Of a stretch of 64,000 nt of DNA, positions 31,792 through 42,775 are shown piece by piece (within the stretch, counting starts at the first letter, position 1; every line of letters starts with the position of its first letter). The stretch covers positions 124,001 through 188,000 of the forward strand of contig NZ_PPED02000002.1 of the NCBI RefSeq assembly GCF_002899825.2. Direction: 5' to 3'. Source of the DNA: Chryseobacterium phosphatilyticum. GTDB lineage: Bacteria > Bacteroidota > Bacteroidia > Flavobacteriales > Weeksellaceae. The translations under genes and the position numbers were made by a program. The notes under the pieces are model-generated. The model worked only from the letters and a program-made list of their open reading frames with translations. It had not been told where the DNA came from and did not search any database.

Positions 31792-34700
31792 ATGTTACAA
31801 AAAAATACTTTATGGCGGCAGCAGTATTATAGAAATACGGTATTGCCGGCAGTATTGTTTTTTGCTTCATGTTCTGCGCATGGCAAATTACCATACAGAA
31901 TTATTAATTACGGACAAGAATACGAGTATTGTCTTGTGAGTCAGACTGTTTTTTTAGAAGAAAATCAAAAAATCTTATTACCATCTGTCGCTTCTTTTGG
32001 AGATTTAAATGAAGTGACAGGGGTGGTTTTTGATAGGAAAGGAAAACCTGTATCAGGAGCAAAAATTTCAGTAAAAGGAAAAAATATAGAAACCACTACT
32101 GATGCAAAAGGTTCCTTTAGAATTAAGGCGGATGTTCTGGATGTCCTGTTAATTGAAGCTCCGGGGTATACTCCTAAAGAATTGGTTGTGGATGCAAATA
32201 CTACAATGTTTCAAATAGAGTTACATGTAAATGGAAGTAAAAATGACTTGGCTAAAGCTATCGATGAAGTTGTTGTGGTTGGCTTTGGAAAGCAAAAGAA
32301 GGAAAATATTACAGGAGCAGTTTCTACAATCACTGAAAAAGCAATTGAGGGACGCCCTATTAATAATGCTATTCAGGCTTTGCAAGGGACCGTGGCAGGA
32401 TTGAATTTCAGCCTGGGAACAGGGGGTGGGCAGCTGGATAATGCATTAAGTTTCACCATTCGTGGGACGGGGACTGTTGGGAATACTTCATCTGCTCCGC
32501 TTATACTCATTGACGGTGTAGAGGGAGATCTGAAATCTTTGAACCCAAGGGATATCGCCAGTATATCGGTTTTAAAAGATGCCGCATCGGCTTCTATATA
32601 TGGTTCGAGAGCACCATTCGGAGTGGTTCTGGTTACCACAAAAACGGGAAGGTCAGGTAAACCGGTTGTAAGTTATGATCTGATGACACGGTTTAGTAAT
32701 CCGCTTTTACAACCTAGTATACTTGATTCAGAATCATTTGCATATTATTTTAATGAAGCTGCTAAAAATGCTGGTCAGAATCAGGTTTTTTCTGCGGAAA
32801 CTATTCAAAAAATCAAAGATTATAAAGAAGGAAGAATTAAAGATGGTACAGAATGGAACGCGCAAGGTCAATATTGGAGAACATATAATGAAGGTTTTGC
32901 TAACGTCAATTGGTTTAAAGAATTTTACAGAAAATGGGTGCCCTCCACAGAAAATAACCTGAGTATAAGAGGAGGTGCAGAGAAGATTAATTACTATTTT
33001 TCAGCTAATTGGCTGGGAACAGATGGCTTAATGCGCCATAACCCGGATAAATTGAACAGATACAGCTTAAATGGGAAAATTACTACCCAGTTTCTGCCTT
33101 TTCTTCAGTTGAATTATAGTAATAGGTTTACGCGTACAGACTATGGAAGCTCTGGGTTTATGGGAGCATTGTTTTATCATAATATTGCAAGAAGATGGCC
33201 AACAAACGCTATAAGGGACACTTTTGGAAATTATATGAGCGGAAATGAAATTCAGGAATTGGAAAATAGTAACAGGAGGAACCAGGAGGATATTCTTACT
33301 CAACAGGTAGCACTTGTTTTTACTCCCATAAAAAACTGGGAAACCAGAGCAGAGTTCAATTATATTACCACCAACACTTTTGTCAGTAGCTCTTTCCTTC
33401 CCATCTATAAGTATGATGGTAACGGTACGCCTATTCCTGTAGGTTATGATATAAGTGGATTGAGACAGCCTGGGACTTCCCTGGTAGAAGAGTTTGCATC
33501 AAAACGGAATTTTTTTAATACCAATATTTATACAACCTATGAGAAACAATTAGATCATCATCATTTTAAGATCATGATGGGAATGCAATCTGAACTTAAT
33601 AAATCTCAAAGTCTTAGGGCTTCCAGAGATATGCTGTATTCTACGGATGTTATCGCCATTGATGCTACTTATGGCAAGACTACGGGAGTAGGCGGATCAC
33701 GGGGGCATTGGGCAACGTTTGGCGTTTTTGGAAGGTTGAATTATAATTACAAACAACGTTATTTAGTAGAAGTGAGTACCCGATATGATGGAACAAGCCG
33801 TTTTTTACGTGACCAGAGATGGAATGTCTATCCTGCTGTTTCTGTTGGATGGAATATGAGTAAAGAAGAATTCTGGAAGAGTTTGGGGAGCTTTGCTCGT
33901 GCAATTAATGATTTTAAATTAAGATTTTCCTACGGATCTTTAGGAAATCAGAATACAGATAAAATAGGTTGGTATCCCTTCTTTCAGTCGATGCCGTTAT
34001 ATGCGGATAATGGCTCATGGCTTATCAATGGACAGCGAACCAATACTGCTTATGCTCCAGGTATGGTAAGCAGGTCTTTAACTTGGGAACGGGTAACAAC
34101 CTGGAACTACGGGATTGATTTTGCAGCCTTCCAAAACAAACTTACCATGAAATTTGATTATTTCAGACGAAAAACATTTGATATGGTATCTCCGGCTCCC
34201 GGATTACCCGCAACATTTGGGACTGCAGTTCCTGATACTAATAATGCTGATATGGAATCTAAAGGTTTTGAACTCGAAGTAGGCTGGAGAGGTAAAATCG
34301 GACAAGATTTTAGTTACAATATAAACGGGGTATTAAGTGACAACAGACAAAAAGTAACCCGATATAATAACGAAACAGGGAACCTGGATTATTATTATGC
34401 AGGAAGGTATCTAGGTGAAATATGGGGGTATAAGACAAAAGGAATCGCCAAAACTGATGAGGAGATGAACGAATGGCTGAAAAAAAATAATCAGGATAGA
34501 TTGGGGGGGAACTGGGCAGCAGGGGATATTATGTATGAAGATCTTAATGGAGATGGTAAAGTTGATGATGGAAATAATACACTTAGTAATCCAGGTGACA
34601 GGCGTATCATCGGAAATAGTACTCCACGTTATAATTTTGGATTGAATATCAGTATGGAATATAAGGGATTTGATTGTAGTTTTTTATTTCAGGGAGTTGG

Positions 34701-35142
34701 AAAAAGAGATGTCAATCTTGGAACTGAGCCTTACTTTGTGGGAGCCAATGTCAATTTATGGAAGGCAGCAGCATTTCAACAGCATCTTAATTATTTCAGA
34801 CCTGCTAATACAGATAGTCCCTTTGGACCCAATGTAGATTCTTATTATCCCCGGCCTATATTCGATTCCGGAACAAAAAACTTTGCAGCGCAGACTCGTT
34901 GGATACAAAACGGAGCCTATATAAGGCTTAAAAATATTCAATTTGGATACAGTCTTCCTAAGGATATGCTGAGGTCTTTAGGAATAAGTAATCTCAGGGT
35001 TTATCTATCAGCTGAAAATGTATTTACGATTACCAGTTTGTCCAAAATCTTTGATCCTGAAACGATAAATGGCGCATGGGGAAGTGGTAAAGTGTACCCG
35101 TTATCAAAAGTTATATCTACAGGATTGTCATTAACCTTTTAA
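31792..35142 (+). CDS. SusC/RagA family TonB-linked outer membrane protein
   Basis: An 1116-residue TonB-dependent transporter. After an unusual N-terminus (VLPAVLFFASCSAHG) comes a carboxypeptidase-like domain (about residues 72-140, GVVFDRKGKPVSGAKISVKGKN), a TonB box (IDEVVVVGFG, about 159-168), the plug domain (ITGAVSTITEKAIEGRPINNAIQALQGTVAGL; IRGTGTVGNTSSAPLILIDGVEG; ISVLKDAASASIYGSRAPFGVVLVTTK) and a long 22-strand barrel. It would import a large nutrient, powered by TonB-ExbBD, with the SusD protein 10 nt downstream as lid. The substrate is unknown because no enzyme gene accompanies it. Confidence 0.94.
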   Translation: MLQKNTLWRQQYYRNTVLPAVLFFASCSAHGKLPYRIINYGQEYEYCLVSQTVFLEENQKILLPSVASFGDLNEVTGVVFDRKGKPVSGAKISVKGKNIETTTDAKGSFRIKADVLDVLLIEAPGYTPKELVVDANTTMFQIELHVNGSKNDLAKAIDEVVVVGFGKQKKENITGAVSTITEKAIEGRPINNAIQALQGTVAGLNFSLGTGGGQLDNALSFTIRGTGTVGNTSSAPLILIDGVEGDLKSLNPRDIASISVLKDAASASIYGSRAPFGVVLVTTKTGRSGKPVVSYDLMTRFSNPLLQPSILDSESFAYYFNEAAKNAGQNQVFSAETIQKIKDYKEGRIKDGTEWNAQGQYWRTYNEGFANVNWFKEFYRKWVPSTENNLSIRGGAEKINYYFSANWLGTDGLMRHNPDKLNRYSLNGKITTQFLPFLQLNYSNRFTRTDYGSSGFMGALFYHNIARRWPTNAIRDTFGNYMSGNEIQELENSNRRNQEDILTQQVALVFTPIKNWETRAEFNYITTNTFVSSSFLPIYKYDGNGTPIPVGYDISGLRQPGTSLVEEFASKRNFFNTNIYTTYEKQLDHHHFKIMMGMQSELNKSQSLRASRDMLYSTDVIAIDATYGKTTGVGGSRGHWATFGVFGRLNYNYKQRYLVEVSTRYDGTSRFLRDQRWNVYPAVSVGWNMSKEEFWKSLGSFARAINDFKLRFSYGSLGNQNTDKIGWYPFFQSMPLYADNGSWLINGQRTNTAYAPGMVSRSLTWERVTTWNYGIDFAAFQNKLTMKFDYFRRKTFDMVSPAPGLPATFGTAVPDTNNADMESKGFELEVGWRGKIGQDFSYNINGVLSDNRQKVTRYNNETGNLDYYYAGRYLGEIWGYKTKGIAKTDEEMNEWLKKNNQDRLGGNWAAGDIMYEDLNGDGKVDDGNNTLSNPGDRRIIGNSTPRYNFGLNISMEYKGFDCSFLFQGVGKRDVNLGTEPYFVGANVNLWKAAAFQQHLNYFRPANTDSPFGPNVDSYYPRPIFDSGTKNFAAQTRWIQNGAYIRLKNIQFGYSLPKDMLRSLGISNLRVYLSAENVFTITSLSKIFDPETINGAWGSGKVYPLSKVISTGLSLTF

Positions 35143-35152
35143 TCAATTTATT

Positions 35153-37096
35153 ATGAATACAAATAAAATAAAAAGCCTGTTATTGCAGTTACTTGTTGTG
35201 ACAACAATATCCTGTAACAATTTTCTAGACAGAGAACCCTTAGATACAGTTACCCCTAACGTATATCTGAAATCTGAACAGGATTTGGCTACCTATACCA
35301 TATCATTATATAGTTTTCCTTCCCACGGAGACTGGAGTATAGGTACGTTTGGATATGATAATAATACAGATAATCAAGCTTCACCAAATGCTTCTGATCG
35401 CTGGAATCCAGGTTTATGGAGGGTAGAAACCAGTGGGGGAGTCTGGAATTTTGATAGAATTAGAGATATTAATTATTTTATTACCAATGTTGAAAAAAAT
35501 TATGCAAAAAAAGAAATTACAGGCAATGATTCAAATATACGACACTATATAGGAGAAGCTTATTTTCTCAGAGCTAATGAGTACTTCAGTAAATTAATGA
35601 ACTTGGGTGATTTTCCAATTATAAAGGAAGTCTATTCTGATGACAGAGCCATGCTCATAGAAGCTTCAAAAAGACGTCCAAGAAATGAAGTAGCAAGATT
35701 TATCATAGAAGATCTTAATAAAGCTATTGAACTTCTAAAACCAGGGCCTGTGGAGAATAAAAACCGTATCAGTAAGGAGGTTGCGCAGTTTTTAAAATCC
35801 AGAGTTGCATTGTATGAGGGTACCTGGGAAAAATATCATAATAATACTGCTTTTGTTCCTGGCGGGCCTGGCTGGCCAGGGGCAGGCAAAGATTATCTTT
35901 CCGGCTATTCTATTAACATTGATTCTGAAATTAATTATTTTTTAGGCGAGGCGATGGATGCTTCCAAAGCAATTGCAGATGTATTTCCTTTGGTAACAAA
36001 TACACATCAAACCCAGACAAAAGCAGTATTCAACAATACTTATTTTAAAATGTTTTCTGATCAGGATATGTATCCATACAGCGAAGTTCTTTTTTGGAGA
36101 CAGTATAGTTCCAAATTCCTTACCAATTCTACACAAAACTATTTAAATACCGGAGGAGGAACAGGTTATACCAGATCATTGATAGAATCGTTTCTCATGA
36201 AAAACGGCCTTCCCATTTACACTTCCGGATCTGGCTATAATGGAGATAAAGAATTAAGTGATGTCAGAAAGGATCGTGATGAACGCCTTCAACTTTTTTT
36301 GCTGGCACCAGAAGATGATATGGATGCATCCTCTACAGGTAATAAACTAGCGGGATACCCTAATATTTTAGATATCAATGAATCAAAATCCGTGACTGGG
36401 TATAAAGTAAAAAAAGGGCTGTATGGGGATCCGGCTTATTATGGTGGGAATACAAGTATTACGGGCAGCTTGATTTATAGAGCGTCTGAGGCTTACCTCA
36501 ATTATATAGAGGCATGCTATGTTAAAAACGGGAGCCTGGACGGCAGTGCTACGGTATATTGGCAACAATTACGGAAAAGAGCAGGTTTACCAACGGATTT
36601 TTATGTTACAATTAATGCTACCGACCTTTCTAAAGAAGATGATTGGGCAAAATATTCACATGGTCAGTTAATAGATAGAACACTCTACAATATTCGCAGA
36701 GAAAGAAGGAACGAATTGATAGCTGAAGGAATGCGCTGGGAAGATCTTAAACGATGGAGAGCTTTGGATCAGATTAATAATTATCAGATTGAAGGAATGA
36801 ACCTTTGGGAATCTATGTATAAAAACTATTCAGATAATGGCGTTAGTCGTCTCAGGGCAGAGCCGGAAGCAAATCCAAATGTATCTCCTAAGGCCAATAG
36901 CATTTATTTAAGACCTTATCAGATAACGTCGCAAAATAATAATTTTTATAATGGTTATAATTTTACACAGGCTCATTACCTGAATCCGATAGCTTATCAA
37001 CATTTTTTATTAGCGTCTAACGGAGATCCAGGTAAATCAACAATTTACCAGAATCCTTATTGGCCTGTTCAGGCGGGCGGAGCTCCTATAAAGTAA
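35153..37096 (+). CDS. SusD/RagB family nutrient-binding outer membrane lipoprotein
   Basis: A 647-residue surface lipoprotein that binds substrate and caps its SusC partner. The signal LLQLLVVTTISCNNFLDREPLD has the lipobox Cys at about residue 21, followed by the typical FLDREPLDTVTP. TPR-like helices include GEAYFLRANEYFSKLMNLGDFPII and EVAQFLKSRVALYEGTWEKY. The C-terminal SusD part has LIYRASEAYLNYIEACY, QLRKRAGLP and TLYNIRRERRNELIAEGMRWEDLKRWRAL. Downstream a 15-bp stem may end the operon. Confidence 0.94.
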   Translation: MNTNKIKSLLLQLLVVTTISCNNFLDREPLDTVTPNVYLKSEQDLATYTISLYSFPSHGDWSIGTFGYDNNTDNQASPNASDRWNPGLWRVETSGGVWNFDRIRDINYFITNVEKNYAKKEITGNDSNIRHYIGEAYFLRANEYFSKLMNLGDFPIIKEVYSDDRAMLIEASKRRPRNEVARFIIEDLNKAIELLKPGPVENKNRISKEVAQFLKSRVALYEGTWEKYHNNTAFVPGGPGWPGAGKDYLSGYSINIDSEINYFLGEAMDASKAIADVFPLVTNTHQTQTKAVFNNTYFKMFSDQDMYPYSEVLFWRQYSSKFLTNSTQNYLNTGGGTGYTRSLIESFLMKNGLPIYTSGSGYNGDKELSDVRKDRDERLQLFLLAPEDDMDASSTGNKLAGYPNILDINESKSVTGYKVKKGLYGDPAYYGGNTSITGSLIYRASEAYLNYIEACYVKNGSLDGSATVYWQQLRKRAGLPTDFYVTINATDLSKEDDWAKYSHGQLIDRTLYNIRRERRNELIAEGMRWEDLKRWRALDQINNYQIEGMNLWESMYKNYSDNGVSRLRAEPEANPNVSPKANSIYLRPYQITSQNNNFYNGYNFTQAHYLNPIAYQHFLLASNGDPGKSTIYQNPYWPVQAGGAPIK

Positions 37097-37141
37097 AGTT
37101 GCCATTGTAGTAAAAATTAATAAACTTAGCCCCCTCTTTTT

Positions 37142-37179
37142 ATCATAAAGTCTAAGGTAAACATCTTAGACTTTGTGAT
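37142..37179 (+). terminator. hairpin after susD
   Basis: A 15-bp stem (37142-37156 with 37165-37179) with one G-T pair and an 8-nt loop. It has no long T-run, so termination is likely but not certain. Confidence 0.55.
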
Positions 37180-37323
37180 TATTTATAAAAATGCTTTTTA
37201 ATTCTCATGTTTTAGAGGAAAAAATCAAGCGTTCTATTGATATCGTAAAGCCCCTTTATCTGTTTGTTTAGTATTTGCAAAATTCATCTGAATTCTTAAC
37301 CTTCTGAAAATAACTTTTTAAAA

Positions 37324-39096
37324 TTGAATAAGCAACCTCTTCTCATCCTGGCAATATGCTTTATTCTTGGAATTGTTTTCCAGGATAAGCTTTTGCTGAG
37401 AGATACATTAGTGTATGCTGTAGCAGTAGTTAGTTTTGGAATTTTAGTAGTATTATTTTTCCAATCTTACTTTTTGCATAAGATGAGACCAATTTTTCTG
37501 GGGTTTCTTTTTTTTGGAACAGGGATAATACTTCATTTCTACAATGTGCCCACATTCGAAAAGGAAATCATAGTCAATGGAAAAGAAACTATAGTTTTCA
37601 GAATTTCTCAGAAGTTAAACTCAACAGAAAAGTACAAAAAATATACAGGGAGGGTACAAGCAGGGAAGAAAAACTTTCTTTCAGTTCTTTATATTCCGAA
37701 GGCAAATAAAGAACTCGATTTTACTCATTATTATAAAGCTTATGCCTATATAACTCAACCTCAATCTCCGCGATATGACTTCCAGTTCGACTATGCCCGG
37801 TATCTAAAGCGTAAAAATATTGACTATCAGAGTTTTATTTCAAAAGAGATTTTAAGTGTGAACCGGGATGATGTAGGCTTTACTGACAATATCAGGCAAT
37901 CTAGACTTGATATTCTCCAGAAAATTGCTCAAACTGAGATGGAAGCAAATGCCAAAGCATTTTTGAAAGGGATTATCCTCGCGGATAGAACGGAAATGGA
38001 TCCCAGTACTGTGGAGGATTTTAGGAGATCGGGACTGGTACATTTATTGGCTATTTCGGGAACACATATTGTTGTGATTTTTGGCATGTTTTATTTTTTA
38101 TTGGGACGTTTTATTCCCATACAATTCAGGAAATATGTAATACTGTTAAGTCTTGTTTTTATCTGGTTGTTCGCAGGTTTCATAGGTTTTGGGAATTCTG
38201 TTTTGAGAGCATGTATCATGTTGAGTATCTATTTTTCCTTTGTTCTGCTTCAGAGGAAACCTGACCTGCTTCACTCGTTGGCATTATCTGTGTTGATCAT
38301 TTTGATTTTAGATACACAACAGCTTTTTGATGTAGGTTTTCAACTCAGCTATTTTGCTGTTTTAGGAATTTTTTGGTTAAATCAACCTCTTCTCCGCTAC
38401 TTTCCCAAGCAGGATCATTATTTGAAGAAACTGATATTTAATACCATTACAATATCCTTGTCTGCCCAGTTGGCCACATTACCTCTGATTTTGTACTACT
38501 TCCATCAGTTTTCAATCATTTCGGTTATTGCTAATTTTTTTATCGTGCCTTTTTCAGAAATTATTATTGTCTTTTCATTTTTGATGACTGCATTTATAGC
38601 TTTAAGACTTGATTTTTACTTCATAACCATGGCGTATGACTTTGCTATTCAAATTTTGTTGAAAGCAATCCACTGGTTTGCTGAAGCGAATGTTTTGTTT
38701 TTTGAAAATGTACCTATGAGCCTGCCCGAAGTGTTGTCTCTGTTAGTAGTCGTATATGTACTGAGATCTGTCATCATAAAATTTAATGTTAAAAACACAA
38801 TAAGATTGGGAAGCTTTTTTTTTATTTTTTTAATGATAAGAAGCGGATATCAAATTTGTGAAAATAAAAAAGAAGAAATACTATTTCTCAATATGGGGAA
38901 AACCAAAGTTTTTTTAATAAAACAAGGGGATAAAACCTGTTTCTGGACTTCAGAAAGTCCTGTTTCAAAAACGGCTCTGCAGTTTATTATCAAGCCCTAT
39001 TGTTCTTCAAGAAGAATAAGACATTTTGACATAAAAACGCTTCCTGCATCTGTTCAAAAAGTAGTTTTTAGAAATACAATTTATGTGGTAAAATAG
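37324..39096 (+). CDS. comEC: ComEC/Rec2 family competence protein (TTG start)
   Basis: A 590-residue polytopic inner-membrane protein of the ComEC family, the channel through which single-stranded DNA enters during transformation. Two or three N-terminal helices are followed by an OB-like extracytoplasmic domain (about residues 85-195), then the Competence domain with the signature SGLVHLLAISGTHIVVIFG (about 238-256) and about eight helices. The C-terminal metallo-beta-lactamase domain of longer ComEC proteins is missing; only about 80 residues follow. The start is TTG: an in-frame stop lies at 37297 and no ATG lies between. Confidence 0.85.
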   Translation: MNKQPLLILAICFILGIVFQDKLLLRDTLVYAVAVVSFGILVVLFFQSYFLHKMRPIFLGFLFFGTGIILHFYNVPTFEKEIIVNGKETIVFRISQKLNSTEKYKKYTGRVQAGKKNFLSVLYIPKANKELDFTHYYKAYAYITQPQSPRYDFQFDYARYLKRKNIDYQSFISKEILSVNRDDVGFTDNIRQSRLDILQKIAQTEMEANAKAFLKGIILADRTEMDPSTVEDFRRSGLVHLLAISGTHIVVIFGMFYFLLGRFIPIQFRKYVILLSLVFIWLFAGFIGFGNSVLRACIMLSIYFSFVLLQRKPDLLHSLALSVLIILILDTQQLFDVGFQLSYFAVLGIFWLNQPLLRYFPKQDHYLKKLIFNTITISLSAQLATLPLILYYFHQFSIISVIANFFIVPFSEIIIVFSFLMTAFIALRLDFYFITMAYDFAIQILLKAIHWFAEANVLFFENVPMSLPEVLSLLVVVYVLRSVIIKFNVKNTIRLGSFFFIFLMIRSGYQICENKKEEILFLNMGKTKVFLIKQGDKTCFWTSESPVSKTALQFIIKPYCSSRRIRHFDIKTLPASVQKVVFRNTIYVVK

Positions 39097-39209
39097 TGAT
39101 TTTCTTCGTTCTGTTTTCTTGTATTTATAATATGTTAATTTCTTATTTAGAAAGATTACAAACTGCCTAATTGTGAGATTTCTCACTTTTCGATATTGTT
39201 AACATTTCT

Positions 39210-39217
39210 TAATTTTG
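39210..39217 (+). promoter_or_regulatory. -7 box (TAATTTTG) of the sdh operon
   Basis: Perfect TAnnTTTG match 24 nt before the sdhC ATG. A T-rich tract (TTTT, 39187-39190) stands 19 nt upstream in place of TTTG. Confidence 0.55.
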
Positions 39218-39241
39218 TGGGAAATTCAAATTTAAACTTAT

Positions 39242-39904
39242 ATGGCAGGTTTAACGAGTTCTACGATAGGTAGAAAATACGCTATGGCATTATCAGCTAT
39301 GTTTTTGCTGATTTTTCTTATACTGCATTTGACAACCAATTTGTTATCAGTCCTGAACAAAGATGCTTTCAACACAGCATCTGACTTTATGGGCTATAAT
39401 CCTTTTGTGCAGTTCTTAATGCAGCCTATTCTTGGTTTTGCAGTAATTTTCCATTTTGCAATGGGATTTGTATTGGAAATTAAGAATAACAAAGCGCGTC
39501 CGGTAAAGTATGAATCAAACAATGCTTCTGTGAACTCTTCATGGATGTCTAGAAATATGATTATTTCCGGAGCTGTTGTTTTGGCTTTCCTAGCGCTTCA
39601 CTTGTATGATTTCTGGTTACATGAAATCAATTATAAGTATGTGGAAGGAATTGCTCCTGATGCAGAACGTTTCTGGCCGGAACTTCATGAGAAGTTTGCA
39701 GATCTTTGGAGAGTGGCTTTATATGTGATTTCTTTCGTTTTATTGGGATTACACTTAGCTCACGGATTTCAGTCTTCATTCCAGTCTATCGGAGCAAGAC
39801 ATCCAAAATACACGCCGGTAATCAAAGCTTTCGGGAAATGGTATTCCATCCTTATTCCTGCAGGATTTATCATCGTTGCAGTTTTTCATTTTATAACTCA
39901 ATAA
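39242..39904 (+). CDS. sdhC: succinate dehydrogenase cytochrome b subunit
   Basis: A 220-residue membrane anchor of respiratory complex II, type B (fused single subunit with five helices, as in Bacillus and Wolinella). Helices lie at about residues 12-32, 54-76, 100-122, 155-175 and 195-215. Candidate haem-ligating His residues are in FLILHLTTNLL, FHFAMGF, ALHLYDFW and LLGLHLAHGFQSS. It donates electrons to menaquinone; that choice is inference from the subunit type. It is first of sdhC-sdhA-sdhB with gaps of 15 and 24 nt. Confidence 0.94.
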   Translation: MAGLTSSTIGRKYAMALSAMFLLIFLILHLTTNLLSVLNKDAFNTASDFMGYNPFVQFLMQPILGFAVIFHFAMGFVLEIKNNKARPVKYESNNASVNSSWMSRNMIISGAVVLAFLALHLYDFWLHEINYKYVEGIAPDAERFWPELHEKFADLWRVALYVISFVLLGLHLAHGFQSSFQSIGARHPKYTPVIKAFGKWYSILIPAGFIIVAVFHFITQ

Positions 39905-39919
39905 TATCAATATACTAGT

Positions 39920-41932
39920 ATGAGTAAATTAGATTCAAGAATTCCGGCAGGTCCTTTAAAAGACAAGTGGAAAAATCATAAAGACCATATGAACCTTGTT
40001 GCACCAAACAACAGAGATAAGATTGATATTATTGTTGTAGGTACAGGTTTGGCAGGAGGTTCTGCAGCAGCTACTTTAGCTGAGCAAGGATACAATGTAA
40101 AAGCATTCTGCTACCAGGATTCTCCAAGAAGAGCACACTCTATTGCCGCTCAGGGAGGGATCAACGCAGCTAAAAATTATCAGGGAGACGGTGACTCTAC
40201 TTACAGATTGTTCTACGATACCATTAAAGGTGGTGACTATAGAGCAAGAGAAGCCAATGTTTACAGATTAGCTGAAGTTTCTGCAAATATTATTGACCAG
40301 TGTGTTTCCCAGGGGGTTCCTTTCGGAAGAGATTACGGAGGTCAGTTAGATAACCGTTCATTTGGTGGAGTTCAGGTAAAAAGAACTTTCTATGCAAAAG
40401 GACAAACCGGACAACAGTTATTGTTAGGAGCATATTCTTCAATGAGCCGTCAGATCGGTAAAGGGAGAATCAAGATGTACAACCGTCATGAGATGTTGGA
40501 TCTTGTAATTGTTGACGGAAAAGCGAGAGGAATCATTGCAAGAAACCTTGTAACCGGTGAAATTGAAAGACATTCAGCTCATGCTGTGGTGATTGCTTCC
40601 GGAGGTTACGGGAATGTATATTTCCTTTCTACTAATGCAATGGGATCAAACGTTTCTGCAGCCTGGAAAATTCACAAGAAAGGAGCATACTTCGCAAACC
40701 CTTGCTATGTACAGATTCACCCGACTTGTATCCCAGTTCATGGAACTCAGCAGTCTAAACTGACTTTGATGTCTGAATCATTAAGAAACTCTGGAAGAAT
40801 CTGGGTTCCTAAAAAGATTGAAGATTCAGTAGCAATCAGAGAAGGTAAGCTAAGACCTGAAAACATTAAAGAAGAAGATAGAGATTATTATTTAGAAAGA
40901 AGATATCCTGCATTTGGTAACCTTGTGCCTAGAGACGTTGCATCAAGAGCTGCTAAGGAAAGATGTGATGCCGGATTCGGAATCGAAAATAATGATACTC
41001 AGGAAGGTGTTTACCTGGATTTCTCTACAGAGATCATGAAAAAAGGTAAAGAAGCCGCTATCGAAAAACATATTCACAATCCTACAGATCAGCAGATTTA
41101 TGATCTTGGTAAGAGCTGGGTTGAGGAGAAGTACGGTAACTTATTCGTAATGTACGAGAAAATTACTGCTGATGATCCTTACAAAACTCCAATGAAGATT
41201 TATCCTGCAGTTCACTATACAATGGGTGGTGTATGGGTTGATTATAACCTTCAGTCTACAATACCTGGATGTTTCGTAATCGGTGAAGCAAACTTCTCAG
41301 ATCACGGAGCCAACAGATTGGGAGCATCTGCATTGATGCAAGGTCTTGCAGACGGATATTTCGTACTTCCTTATACAATCGCAGATTACCTTTCTGCAGA
41401 TATCAGAACAGGGGCAATTCCTACCAATTCAGCAGCATTTGACGAAGCTGAAAAAGGAATTAAAGAAAAAGTTGAATTCTTCCTGAATAATAAAGGAACC
41501 CATTCGGTAGATCATTTCCACAAGCAATTAGGGCACATCATGTGGAATAAAGTAGGAATGGGAAGAACTCCTGAAGGATTAAGAGAAGCAATCAAAGAAA
41601 TTGAAGAAGTAAGAAATGACTTCTGGAAAAACGTAAAAGTTCCTGGTGAAGGAGAAGGAATGAACACTGAGCTTGAAAAAGCATTCAGAGTAGCAGACTT
41701 CCTTGAATTGGGTCAGTTGATGGCTATCGATGCACTACATAGAAACGAATCTTGTGGTGGGCATTTCCGTGAAGATCACTCCACTCCGGATGGTGAAGCG
41801 GAAAGAGATGACGTAAACTACAAATACGTCGGAGCTTGGGAATATCAGGGTAACGATATCAACGCGGAAGTGTTGCATAAAGAAGAACTGATATATGACA
41901 ACATCGAGGTTAAAACTAGAAGTTACAAATAA
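39920..41932 (+). CDS. sdhA: succinate dehydrogenase flavoprotein subunit
   Basis: A 670-residue catalytic subunit that oxidises succinate to fumarate. The FAD-binding Rossmann motif is [22 protein letters not shown] (about residues 40-61). The flavin-linking His is in [63 protein letters not shown] and [25 protein letters not shown] form the substrate and flavin site. The length and sequence type match the SdhA/FrdA of type B complexes. Confidence 0.97.
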   Translation: MSKLDSRIPAGPLKDKWKNHKDHMNLVAPNNRDKIDIIVVGTGLAGGSAAATLAEQGYNVKAFCYQDSPRRAHSIAAQGGINAAKNYQGDGDSTYRLFYDTIKGGDYRAREANVYRLAEVSANIIDQCVSQGVPFGRDYGGQLDNRSFGGVQVKRTFYAKGQTGQQLLLGAYSSMSRQIGKGRIKMYNRHEMLDLVIVDGKARGIIARNLVTGEIERHSAHAVVIASGGYGNVYFLSTNAMGSNVSAAWKIHKKGAYFANPCYVQIHPTCIPVHGTQQSKLTLMSESLRNSGRIWVPKKIEDSVAIREGKLRPENIKEEDRDYYLERRYPAFGNLVPRDVASRAAKERCDAGFGIENNDTQEGVYLDFSTEIMKKGKEAAIEKHIHNPTDQQIYDLGKSWVEEKYGNLFVMYEKITADDPYKTPMKIYPAVHYTMGGVWVDYNLQSTIPGCFVIGEANFSDHGANRLGASALMQGLADGYFVLPYTIADYLSADIRTGAIPTNSAAFDEAEKGIKEKVEFFLNNKGTHSVDHFHKQLGHIMWNKVGMGRTPEGLREAIKEIEEVRNDFWKNVKVPGEGEGMNTELEKAFRVADFLELGQLMAIDALHRNESCGGHFREDHSTPDGEAERDDVNYKYVGAWEYQGNDINAEVLHKEELIYDNIEVKTRSYK

Positions 41933-41956
41933 TCTCCAACCTATAAATATAAAATT

Positions 41957-42724
41957 ATGAGTGCAAAAAAAGGCTTACATCTTACGCTGAAAATTTGGAG
42001 ACAAAAAAATAGTAAAACTAAAGGTCAGTTTGAGACCTATAAAATATCAGATGTTTCTACAGATTCTTCATTTTTGGAGATGTTGGACATTCTGAACGAA
42101 AATCTAATTAACGAAGGAAAAGAACCAATTGCTTTTGATCATGACTGTCGTGAGGGAATCTGCGGAATGTGTTCTCTTTACATCAATGGTAGAGCGCACG
42201 GTCCGGATACAGGTATTACAACTTGTCAGCTTCACATGAGAATGTTCAAAGACGGTGAAACAATCGTTATTGAACCTTGGAGAAGTGCTGCTTTCCCTGT
42301 TATCAAAGACTTAATGGTAGACAGAAGTGCATTCGACAGAGTAATGGCTGCAGGTGGTTTTATTTCTGTAAATACTTCAGGAAATACATTGGATGCCAAT
42401 GCAATGCCGGTACCTAAAGAAGATGCAGACAAGGCTATGGATGCTGCTGCTTGTATCGGATGTGGTGCTTGCGTAGCTACTTGTAAAAATGGTTCTGCTA
42501 TGCTATTTGTTGGTGCTAAGGTTTCTCAGTATGCTTTATTACCACAAGGTAGAGTGGAAGCGAAAAGAAGAGTTCTGAACATGGTGAAAGCAATGGATGA
42601 AGAAGGATTCGGAAACTGTTCAAACACAGGAGCTTGCGAAGTTGAGTGTCCTAAAGGTATTTCTCTTGAGAATATCGCAAGAATGAACAGAGAATACATG
42701 GCTGCTCTTGTAGATCAAGGATAG
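41957..42724 (+). CDS. sdhB: succinate dehydrogenase iron-sulfur subunit
   Basis: A 255-residue electron-transfer subunit of complex II. Cysteines of the plant-type [2Fe-2S] centre are in [21 protein letters not shown] and the later TTCQLHM. The [4Fe-4S] and [3Fe-4S] ligands are in [21 protein letters not shown] and [16 protein letters not shown]. All ligands are present. It is the last gene of sdhCAB, followed by a strong terminator. Confidence 0.96.
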   Translation: MSAKKGLHLTLKIWRQKNSKTKGQFETYKISDVSTDSSFLEMLDILNENLINEGKEPIAFDHDCREGICGMCSLYINGRAHGPDTGITTCQLHMRMFKDGETIVIEPWRSAAFPVIKDLMVDRSAFDRVMAAGGFISVNTSGNTLDANAMPVPKEDADKAMDAAACIGCGACVATCKNGSAMLFVGAKVSQYALLPQGRVEAKRRVLNMVKAMDEEGFGNCSNTGACEVECPKGISLENIARMNREYMAALVDQG

Positions 42725-42743
42725 AATTGATTCAAAATATGTA

Positions 42744-42775
42744 AAAAATCGTCTCCATTTCGGAGGCGATTTTTT
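42744..42775 (+). terminator. terminator of the sdhCAB operon
   Basis: AAAATCGTCTCC pairs with GGAGGCGATTTT (one G-T pair) around ATTTC, followed by T-rich sequence. Confidence 0.85.
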
